From Marinagarivorans sp. UBA5870 (GTDB lineage: Bacteria > Pseudomonadota > Gammaproteobacteria > Pseudomonadales > Cellvibrionaceae): DNA of 5,519 nt. This document shows positions 1 to 5,118 of the stretch, one piece after another. Position numbers and translations under genes: made by a program. The notes beneath the pieces were generated by a model. That model was not told the origin of the DNA, searched no databases, and saw only the letters and a list, made by a program, of their open reading frames with translations. The stretch is taken from the NCBI GenBank assembly GCA_002432555.1, contig DJFO01000286.1, forward strand, positions 1,657 to 7,175, given 5' to 3'. The first letter of the stretch is position 1. Each line of letters begins with the position of its first letter.

Positions 1-1467
1 GAGACAGCTATCGGACTCGCGCCTTGGAAGTACATTCCGGCCGCCGCAATTGTAACCCTGGGCGTTTTGCTTGGAGCCTGCAGCAGCTACAAAAGCGTGG
101 ATCGCGCAACTCAGGCGGCCCAGTTGCCGCAGCTAACGGAAAGTTTTGCACTGGACGGCCGGCTGCAGGCAAACCAGCCGGTCGCCACCTGGTGGGAGCA
201 ACTTGACGACGCACCGCTCAAAGGTCTAGTGCAGGATGCACTGGCGCAGAATCACGATATTCGCATCGCCCAGGCCTCCTTGACCGAAGCGCGTGCGCTG
301 CTGCGCAACAGCCGGCTCATCCGCTGGCCTTCGATCCAGGCCAGGGTCGCCGGCCAGCGAGAAAAAATCAGCGGCGACCTGCTCGATGCAGGGGAGGAAA
401 CGATTACCGAAACTTTTCAGGCTGGTCTTGATGCGAGTTGGGAAGTGGATCTATTTGGGAGGGTGCAAAATCAAGTGAAATTAAGCAAAGCTCAGGTCGC
501 CGCGCGGGAGGCCAATTTGCGCGCGGCGCACGTGAGCGTCGCAGCGGAAGTTGCCGCGACTTACATAGGCTTGCGCGGCAGCCAATATCTGTTGCAGGTG
601 GCCGAGGAGAGTGCGCGAAATCAGGAGGAAACTTATTCGTTGACGCAACGCTTTGCTGAGGTGGGCCGCGGCGACGAATTCGATGTCGCGCGGGCACGCG
701 CGCAATTGGAGCTCACCCGCGCGACCGTTCCCACCCTGCGCGCAGAAATTGAAGGGGCGATCAATCGTCTCGCGGTTCTCTCTCGACAAACACCGGATGC
801 GTTGAAAGAGCGGCTCGCCACCCCGCGCGCGCTGCCGTCCCTACCGCTCACCCTGGCGGTGGGCGACCCGCTCGGCCTATTGCAACGACGCCCAGATATA
901 CGCTTCGCCGAAGAGGCCTTTAAAGGCGCCATCGCGGAATATAACGTCCGAGTTGCCGATTTATATCCGCGCATCAGTCTCGAGGGCGGACTTGGATATT
1001 TGTCCACCGACTGGTCACGCTTGGGAGAAGAAACCACCGAAACTTTCCTCTTCGCTCCAAGTATTCGGTGGGCGGCGTTTGATCTCGGCAGAGTACAGGC
1101 CCAGATTGACGCGGCGGATGCCCGCGCGCAGGCGCGGCTCGCGGAGTTCGAGCGCAGTGTGTTGCGGGCTTTGGAGGAGACCGACGGTGCGCTACAGAAT
1201 TTTTCCCGCGAAGAAGAACGACGCTTGCGATTACAGGACGCGGCGCGGGCGAGCAGCCGTGCGGCAGAATACGCGAAACAGCGGTTTGCAATCGGCAGCA
1301 GCGATTTCCTGAGTGTCTTAGACGCAGAGCGATCGCGCCTGGTTATCACCGCGCAGCTGGCCCAAAGCGAAACTCAGTTGCTCCTCAACCTGGTGGCGAT
1401 TTACAAGGCGCTGGGAGGCGGGTGGGAGACCTATAGCGACAAGGCGCAATTAAGCCTAAGTTTTTAA
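1..1467 (+). CDS. Outer-membrane efflux lipoprotein (NodT/OprM family, TolC fold), 5' end missing
   Basis: Outer-membrane channel subunit of a tripartite efflux pump, probably RND-type; with a periplasmic adaptor and an inner-membrane transporter it exports toxic compounds or metals. The frame is open from base 1, so the start lies upstream. Window residues 11-27 are a hydrophobic stretch ending in lipobox LGAC with Cys27, the predicted lipidated residue. Family motifs visible: WWEQL near 64-68, SWEVDLFGR near 146-154, LLQRRPDIR near 293-301, YPRISLEGGLGY near 322-333. The internal duplication of the TolC fold is plain: TETF...WEVDLFGRVQNQ in the first half matches TETF...WAAFDLGRVQAQ in the second. 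The mature length of about 462 residues suits the family. A TTG at position 67 is a poor start because it would delete most of the signal peptide. Substrate cannot be inferred; the pump partners are presumably upstream. Confidence 0.93.
   Translation, partial: ETAIGLAPWKYIPAAAIVTLGVLLGACSSYKSVDRATQAAQLPQLTESFALDGRLQANQPVATWWEQLDDAPLKGLVQDALAQNHDIRIAQASLTEARALLRNSRLIRWPSIQARVAGQREKISGDLLDAGEETITETFQAGLDASWEVDLFGRVQNQVKLSKAQVAAREANLRAAHVSVAAEVAATYIGLRGSQYLLQVAEESARNQEETYSLTQRFAEVGRGDEFDVARARAQLELTRATVPTLRAEIEGAINRLAVLSRQTPDALKERLATPRALPSLPLTLAVGDPLGLLQRRPDIRFAEEAFKGAIAEYNVRVADLYPRISLEGGLGYLSTDWSRLGEETTETFLFAPSIRWAAFDLGRVQAQIDAADARAQARLAEFERSVLRALEETDGALQNFSREEERRLRLQDAARASSRAAEYAKQRFAIGSSDFLSVLDAERSRLVITAQLAQSETQLLLNLVAIYKALGGGWETYSDKAQLSLSF
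55..81 (+). other. Lipoprotein signal peptide end and lipobox
   Basis: Codons here read TLGVLLGAC: a hydrophobic core followed by lipobox L-G-A-C, with the invariant cysteine codon TGC at 79-81. This is the classic signal peptidase II site. It places the mature N-terminus at this cysteine and shows that the true start codon is upstream of the window. The residue after Cys is Ser rather than Asp, consistent with sorting to the outer membrane. Confidence 0.85.
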
Positions 1468-1576
1468 GATTTCCACTCGGATATTGACCGATGCAGTATT
1501 CTGGCGAGCGGCAAACTTGGGCAGGACCAGGGTTAACGAGAAGCTAATCCGCCGTCACGTTATGGCCGCACCCGGA

Positions 1577-2716
1577 TCACGGGTCAGGCATGCGGATACC
1601 CGCCTGCACCGTCAATACCAGCCGCACGAGTTCCGCCTGCCGGTGGGTGCCGGTTTTTTCGAACACGCGCTGTAAATGGATCCGCGCTGTCGAGAGGGAT
1701 ATCTGCAGCGCATCCGCCACCGCCTGCAATCCTTCGCCGCGTGGTATTAAAATAGCCACCGCGGCTTCTGCCTTCGTCAGGCGGTACAATCTTCGCAAGG
1801 TTTCCGCTTGCGGCTCCGGATCCGTATCGGGATCCACGATCAGGATCAGCACTGTCGGCTTGCGCCATTCGTCCGGAGTTTCTTCACCCAGAGGAAGTAC
1901 ATGCGCTGCGTAGTCACGGCCGCCCGAGCGGCGCTTCAGGGTGAGGCTACCGCCTCGGCGTATTCCATCGGCATCCCCGCGCCCCGCCCGGTTGACCAGT
2001 GCGCGCAGCGCGACTTGATCGGACACGACTTGCGTGTGCAACTCACCGGCGCGCACATCGATCCCCTCGCCCTTGGCAAACAAATTCTGCGCGACGCCGT
2101 TGGCAAATAGTACCCGGGCGTTATGCGCCGCAAAAATCACTCCATGCCTGGCGTATTGCAGAAGATTGAGCAGACTGTCCCGCTCACCGAGCACCCCGCC
2201 CAGGCGGGATTGAATCCGCAGCGCTTGTTGAAAATGAGGTACCAACAGGCGCATCACGTGCATGCGCTCCTCGGAGCTAAACGGCGTTTCCGCCATGGGG
2301 GCGCAGCAGCAGAGCCAACTGATCTCCCCTTCGCCACCGAGCAAATTGGCGAAAATGCCGTCACCCATATCGTGCAAAAATGCCCAGTCGGTAAAAAATT
2401 CGGAGCGGTGGCGCTCAGCCGGTGGAATAATCCCGTTCAGGTCGAAGCAGGTATTTTCGGCAACACGAGGTAAAAATGCCGCTACGGGATCCATGCGCCA
2501 ATAATAAGAATCATAATCTGTCACTGCCGCAGAATTCATGCCGCGCGAACCCTGGATATACTGCGTCATCCGCGCGTCGGAGTGCGCCAAAGCCCCTTCG
2601 GATCCGCCGAGCATATCTGCGAGCTTTGACAGGGTGGGTTGCCAGTGTTCCGGCTCCAGGGCGGAGCGGTAAATATCGCAGACGAGCGATGAAAATTGCT
2701 CTAAACCTACAGCCAT
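1577..2716 (-). CDS. LuxR-type helix-turn-helix transcriptional regulator with PAS-like sensor region
   Basis: Cytoplasmic DNA-binding regulator of 379 residues. Residues about 313-370 form the LuxR/GerE domain: LTKAEAAVAIL, then ALQISLSTARIHLQRVFEKTG as recognition region, ending HRQAELVRLV. Residues about 185-300 look PAS-like (HGVIFAAHNARVLFANGVAQ). The first 180 residues (EPEHWQPTLSKLADMLGG and onward) match a region seen in other large LuxR-type regulators; no receiver domain is seen, and I do not recognise an acyl-homoserine-lactone-binding domain. The ATG at 2716 is chosen because AAAGAGG sits 8 bases before it; an in-frame start at 2833 would add 39 residues of unlikely sequence. Oddities: three consecutive Cys (136-138) and a Pro in the first helix of the DNA-binding domain. 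It is convergent with the efflux gene; ligand and targets are unknown. Confidence 0.87.
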   Translation of the reverse strand: MAVGLEQFSSLVCDIYRSALEPEHWQPTLSKLADMLGGSEGALAHSDARMTQYIQGSRGMNSAAVTDYDSYYWRMDPVAAFLPRVAENTCFDLNGIIPPAERHRSEFFTDWAFLHDMGDGIFANLLGGEGEISWLCCCAPMAETPFSSEERMHVMRLLVPHFQQALRIQSRLGGVLGERDSLLNLLQYARHGVIFAAHNARVLFANGVAQNLFAKGEGIDVRAGELHTQVVSDQVALRALVNRAGRGDADGIRRGGSLTLKRRSGGRDYAAHVLPLGEETPDEWRKPTVLILIVDPDTDPEPQAETLRRLYRLTKAEAAVAILIPRGEGLQAVADALQISLSTARIHLQRVFEKTGTHRQAELVRLVLTVQAGIRMPDP

Positions 2717-2724
2717 AGTAAAAG

Positions 2725-2731
2725 CCTCTTT
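2725..2731 (-). promoter_or_regulatory. Ribosome binding site of the LuxR-type gene
   Basis: On the minus strand AAAGAGG lies 8 bases before the ATG at 2716. This site decides the start: the longer in-frame alternative at 2833 has no comparable site. Confidence 0.7.
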
Positions 2732-2827
2732 GCCGGTCCGGCGCTGCGGAACAAATCCCTGCCGAATTTGCGAGGATTGGCCGGCTCCATAATTTATGCA
2801 GGTGCCTTTCGCCCAGAGTTTTCGACT

Positions 2828-2838
2828 GGACACTGTCC
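2828..2838. repeat. Palindrome upstream of the LuxR-type gene, possible operator
   Basis: GGACACTGTCC is two perfect 5-base arms around one central base, with a further C/G pair two bases outside. It lies about 112 bases before the regulator's start codon. A symmetric site of this kind suits a dimeric regulator, perhaps autoregulation, but one short palindrome can occur by chance. Confidence 0.3.
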
Positions 2839-2855
2839 GGTTCTATCCGAGGCAA

Positions 2856-2869
2856 TTGGCCGCCGCCAA
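2856..2869. repeat. Inverted repeat TTGGC-N4-GCCAA
   Basis: Two perfect 5-base arms separated by CGCC, about 140 bases before the LuxR-type start codon and 18 bases from the palindrome at 2828-2838. It could be a protein-binding site or a small hairpin. There is no T-tract, so it is not an obvious terminator. Confidence 0.25.
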
Positions 2870-3346
2870 AAGTGAAAGGAGTCGGTACGTGCTGACAATG
2901 GGAAACCAAGCCGCGGGCGAATGATATAAGGGGTGCATGTTCCCCCGCGCCATCACGCGACCAATGCAATGGGTAATAACAATAAAAGCCCAGCGAATTT
3001 CGCCGGAGGGCGGTGTTCGAAACCAGTCGGATCGCAAAGGCTATCGCGAAAAGATAAAATGATCAATCTTCGGCAGCTCACCGCCGGCTTCCTTCCGGGC
3101 CAAAAAAGTTACGGCCGACGGAAAAAGCTTTTATGCGCAAATCGACCGAGGATCGAACGTATGTTTTGTAGCGCAAACGCCAAATTTGCAGCAGTTAAAT
3201 TCGTCTCAATAGTACGTTCATACGATGACTCTTCGTTAGGTTCCGTGATGAAATTCTCCAAGTGCCCGCCTCCACTCCTACAGATTATTTCGGCTGCCTG
3301 CCATGACTACGATTTAGCGAATTGCGACAGGCAATGGTTTTAAAAT

Positions 3347-3382
3347 GCCCGAGTTTTAGATCGGGCTGGAAGGCGGGGCCCG
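3347..3382 (+). promoter_or_regulatory. Two mutually exclusive hairpins ahead of the unrecognised gene
   Basis: GCCCGA (3347-3352) pairs perfectly with TCGGGC (3361-3366) across an 8-base loop. The same 3' arm, as CGGGC (3362-3366), can instead pair with GCCCG (3378-3382). Only one of the two stems can form at a time, the arrangement used by attenuators and other RNA switches. The segment ends 19 bases before the ATG and does not cover the GCGAGG ribosome site. On the minus strand the first hairpin is followed by ATTTT, so it might instead act as a weak terminator of antisense transcription. A TAAAAT at 3341-3346 resembles a -10 box but has no good -35 partner; if it were used, transcription would begin inside the first hairpin. 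Confidence 0.3.
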
Positions 3383-3390
3383 TTCCCTAA

Positions 3391-3396
3391 GCGAGG
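3391..3396 (+). promoter_or_regulatory. Ribosome binding site of the unrecognised gene
   Basis: GCGAGG lies 5 bases before the ATG at 3402. It favours this ATG over the in-frame GTG at 3396, which overlaps the site itself. Confidence 0.55.
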
Positions 3397-3401
3397 TGCC
3401 T

Positions 3402-4166
3402 ATGAGCCAGGTTGTCGATATCTCTGATTTGGCGAGAGAACTCCTGAAACACTTGGAAGATAAACGAGAAGCCCAGTGGGACGGGATCCTTCTCACCCTC
3501 GATAAGGTAAGTGAAATCGCAAACTGTCACAGCGATTTGATTGCGGAGGTCGGAAATCCGGTTGCGATTCGCGCAAATTTGCGTGAGACCTATCAAAGGT
3601 ATGCTGTACTGGTGAACAATGTGGATCTGGCCGACTGTTATGGCAGGATTCATCGCACCCTGGCGACCATCCGCGGCTTGCCGAATTTTAAGAGCGCGGT
3701 CGTTCGAGGCCGTATCGACGACCTCATCGAAAAACTCACGCTTTTTCAGCGCGCGGTATTCACACTGGATTGGCACAGTATTCTGGTTGCCGAAGCTCTG
3801 GAAAACGCCGCCCGGATTGCCTGCTCCAAAAAACACTCTGTAGAACCGACGCGCACTGCGATCCGCTTTTTTGCCGGCACATTGGCGGGGATATTTTTGG
3901 AAGATATAGATCCCTTGTCCCTCGACAATCTGCCGCCGAATAAACAGGAATTAATAAAAGTCATTCAACTATGGGGACTCGCTTGGCAGCGACACGTGCA
4001 GCGGGCGCTCCACGGGGGCGGGCGCAGCCCGGGAGGGCTCACCTTTGCGATTGCGCAGGTTAAATGCACCGCCCCATTCGACAAAAGGAATTCTTACTCC
4101 CTGGATATGATCGACTACTACCTCCTTGCTAATGTAAAGACAATTCCCAAAAACAAGCCTCTCTAA
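3402..4166 (+). CDS. Unrecognised 254-residue, mainly helical cytoplasmic protein
   Basis: I do not recognise this protein. It has no signal peptide and no membrane-length hydrophobic segment. Residues about 6-195 alternate amphipathic stretches typical of helices: DLARELLKHLEDKREAQWD near 9-27, LRETYQRYAVLVNNVDLADCYGRIH near 60-84, and VRGRIDDLIEKLTLFQRAVFTLDWHSILVAEALENAARIA near 101-140. A Gly-rich hinge GGGRSPGG (205-212) separates a short C-terminal part of about 40 residues. Four cysteines (42, 79, 141, 222) are scattered, with no metal-binding spacing. Start ATG 3402 is chosen for its GCGAGG site. GC content is lower than in the efflux gene (the stretch 3481-3540 is about 47%), and its usage of A/T-ending codons differs, so it may be acquired. 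It has no operon partner and faces the GST gene. Continuous frame, good start context and sensible composition support a real gene. Confidence 0.7.
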   Translation: MSQVVDISDLARELLKHLEDKREAQWDGILLTLDKVSEIANCHSDLIAEVGNPVAIRANLRETYQRYAVLVNNVDLADCYGRIHRTLATIRGLPNFKSAVVRGRIDDLIEKLTLFQRAVFTLDWHSILVAEALENAARIACSKKHSVEPTRTAIRFFAGTLAGIFLEDIDPLSLDNLPPNKQELIKVIQLWGLAWQRHVQRALHGGGRSPGGLTFAIAQVKCTAPFDKRNSYSLDMIDYYLLANVKTIPKNKPL

Positions 4167-4209
4167 CCCGAAACCTGCAGCGGAGATCGCCCGGCGCTTC
4201 GCGCAGGCC

Positions 4210-4229
4210 GTTCTACGCGGAACCTTTTT
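4210..4229 (+). terminator. Possible weak terminator after the unrecognised gene
   Basis: GTTC-TACGCG-GAAC forms a 4-base stem followed closely by five T (4225-4229). It lies 44 bases after the stop codon in the 73-bp gap between two converging genes, where a terminator is expected. The stem is short, so this is a weak call. Confidence 0.22.
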
Positions 4230-4239
4230 GGGCGCAAGC

Positions 4240-4863
4240 TCAAACACCGGGCCCAATCGGCGGGTATCGAGTGAAATGCGGCGTCAGTTCCATTCTTTCC
4301 GACAGCTCGGCCAGCGCCGGAAAACGCAGCGCCGGCACCACCGTGCCGAGCAGCGATTGGGTCAGTTGCCAAGCAACCGCCGCAGTTATGGCCGCCTGAT
4401 TAATATCGATTGGCCAGCGCGCGGGTTTGCGCTGCACTTCCTGTTCGAGCTCGCCATAAGCTGCAAGCAGTTGCCCGGTCACCCGTTCCAGCCAGGGTTC
4501 GTACTGAAACTCCCGCGGCCGCAGGTTGCGCTCATACACCAGCTGAACGCTTTTATCGCAGGCCGCCAAGGCCAGGCCGACCATCCGAAATTGGTTTTGC
4601 CGCGCGGTTAAATTGTCCGCCCAGAGGGAGCGTTTGGCCGGCGCTATGGATTCGATGAACTGGAGAATTAGCGAGGAGTCCATCAATACCTCGCCGTCAT
4701 CGCAGATAAGCGTCGGCGCTTTTACTACAGGGTTAAGTCGCTGGAACTCGCTAAAATTTTGAAATACCGATACCCGTTGGTGTACAAACGGGACACCGAG
4801 CACATCGAGGGAGATGGCGACGCGGCGCACGTAAGGTGAATCGAGCATACCGATCAACTGCAT
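4240..4863 (-). CDS. Glutathione S-transferase family protein
   Basis: Cytosolic GST-like protein of 207 residues, the usual length for the family, which conjugates glutathione to electrophiles or acts as a glutathione-dependent reductase or isomerase. The N-terminal thioredoxin fold begins MQLIGMLDSPYVRRVAISLD; Ser9 or Tyr11 in the SPYVRR segment sits where the catalytic residue is expected. APTL (49-52) carries the conserved cis-Pro50, and DSS (62-64) is the glutathione gamma-glutamyl binding motif. The all-helical C-terminal domain follows from about 85, with a probable N-capping box around DINQAAITAAVAW (153-165). ATG 4863 is chosen because AAGGA lies about 8 bases upstream; the in-frame TTG at 4869 overlaps that spacing and adds only two residues. 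It is divergent from the 2Fe-2S subunit gene. Substrate is unknown. Confidence 0.92.
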   Translation of the reverse strand: MQLIGMLDSPYVRRVAISLDVLGVPFVHQRVSVFQNFSEFQRLNPVVKAPTLICDDGEVLMDSSLILQFIESIAPAKRSLWADNLTARQNQFRMVGLALAACDKSVQLVYERNLRPREFQYEPWLERVTGQLLAAYGELEQEVQRKPARWPIDINQAAITAAVAWQLTQSLLGTVVPALRFPALAELSERMELTPHFTRYPPIGPGV

Positions 4864-4869
4864 AGTCAA

Positions 4870-4876
4870 TTTCCTT
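4870..4876 (-). promoter_or_regulatory. Ribosome binding site of the GST gene
   Basis: On the minus strand AAGGAAA lies 6 bases before the ATG at 4863 (core AAGGA 8 bases before). It resembles the sequence repeated in the adjacent 15-bp array, so the array carries several similar AGGRA-TTGA segments. Confidence 0.6.
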
Positions 4877-4885
4877 CGGATGAAT

Positions 4886-4975
4886 TTCTGGTCAATTTCC
4901 TGGCGTTCAGTTTCCTGGGGATCAACTCCCTTGAGATCAACTCCCTTTAAGTCAATTCATCCATGGTCAATGGGC
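4886..4975. repeat. Degenerate 15-bp tandem repeat array, six units
   Basis: Units start at 4886, 4901, 4916, 4931, 4946 and 4961, each exactly 15 bases, with approximate consensus TKGRGRTCAAYTYCC. The core TCA is present at the same place in all six units. Units three and four share the block GATCAACTCCCTT. The array sits in the leader of the GST gene; an extra GTCAATTTCCTT at 4865-4876, overlapping the GST ribosome site, resembles a unit but is out of phase. On the minus strand each unit carries a TTGA-type segment (TTGAC or TTGAT in five). It could be a set of regulator sites, a replication-slippage product or an eroded coding repeat. Confidence 0.6.
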
Positions 4976-4976
4976 T

Positions 4977-5009
4977 GGCTGGATCCGCCGGAGCCCGCCC
5001 GATCCAGCC
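4977..5009. repeat. 9-bp inverted repeat with 15-base loop
   Basis: GGCTGGATC (4977-4985) is perfectly complementary to GATCCAGCC (5001-5009). It abuts the 15-bp array and lies between the two divergent genes. The 3' arm overlaps a second palindrome, CAGCC-T-GGCTG (5005-5015), so alternative pairings exist. No T-tract follows on either strand, so it is more likely an operator or RNA structure than a terminator. Confidence 0.5.
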
Positions 5010-5014
5010 TGGCT

Positions 5015-5042
5015 GTTAATCAAAGGTCAAATAGACCATAAT
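5015..5042 (+). promoter_or_regulatory. Candidate promoter or operator region of the 2Fe-2S subunit gene
   Basis: CATAAT at 5037-5042 is one mismatch from a -10 box; GTTAAT near 5015 is only a poor -35 at about the right distance. Between them lies GGTC-AAATA-GACC (5025-5037), a small inverted repeat that could be an operator overlapping the promoter. The distance from the -10 to the ATG at 5119 leaves a leader of roughly 70 bases. Confidence 0.22.
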
Positions 5043-5105
5043 CCGCCGCGTCGATCGATCTGTTTTGCCGCCGGTTCTCGCGGACAGTTAAACCCGTCAA
5101 CTTGC

Positions 5106-5112
5106 AAAAGGG
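5106..5112 (+). promoter_or_regulatory. Ribosome binding site of the 2Fe-2S subunit gene
   Basis: AAAAGGG lies 6 bases before the ATG at 5119, fixing this start; the protein from here begins exactly where the family usually does. Confidence 0.65.
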
Positions 5113-5118
5113 CTCCCT

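Larger units (their letters stand above)
2717..3401. other. Long intergenic region without a convincing gene
   Basis: About 685 bp between the divergent regulator gene and the unrecognised gene. It must contain the promoters of both. GC content falls along it; the stretch 3181-3240 is about 38% GC by count, against about 72% at 661-720. Open frames exist on both strands but none shows family resemblance; a 41-codon frame at 2937-3062 has an AAGGGG before its ATG, but only 3 bases away. Short inverted repeats lie at 2828-2838, 2856-2869 and 2930-2945, and a pair of overlapping hairpins at 3347-3382. No tRNA, rRNA or insertion-sequence ends were seen by eye. The length and AT-richness could mark an eroded gene or an acquired segment. 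Confidence 0.6.

Noticed and set aside
67..69. TTG as the start of the efflux lipoprotein
   Set aside because: It lies within the signal peptide only four codons before the lipobox cysteine; the frame is open to base 1 with hydrophobic signal sequence, so the start is upstream.
633..1349. Long minus-strand frame of 238 codons inside the efflux gene
   Set aside because: Its Arg/Ser/Ala-rich protein is the antisense shadow of a high-GC gene, and the plus strand encodes a clear family protein.
1468..1576. Terminator between the two converging genes
   Set aside because: Only short stems such as CCCG-N5-CGGG (1571-1583) are present and none is followed by a T-tract.
2717..2833. Longer N-terminus for the LuxR-type regulator
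   Set aside because: The added 39 residues lack family resemblance, and the ATG at 2716 has a good ribosome site.
2843..3037. 64-codon minus-strand frame upstream of the LuxR-type gene
   Set aside because: Overlaps the likely control region, has no recognisable family and no convincing start signal.
2933..3343. 136-codon plus-strand frame in the intergenic region
   Set aside because: Starts at a GTG within a run of G, has an irregular Cys/Lys/Arg-rich composition, and shows no domain or ribosome site; its internal ATG at 3059 has no ribosome site either.
3387..3836. 149-codon minus-strand frame opposite the unrecognised gene
   Set aside because: The plus-strand frame is longer, has a ribosome site and a more protein-like composition.
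4228..4611. 127-codon plus-strand frame opposite the GST gene
   Set aside because: His/Arg/Gln-rich shadow of a recognised GST on the other strand.
4886..4975. CRISPR array
   Set aside because: The units are contiguous and only 15 bases long, with no spacers between identical repeats and no cas genes nearby.
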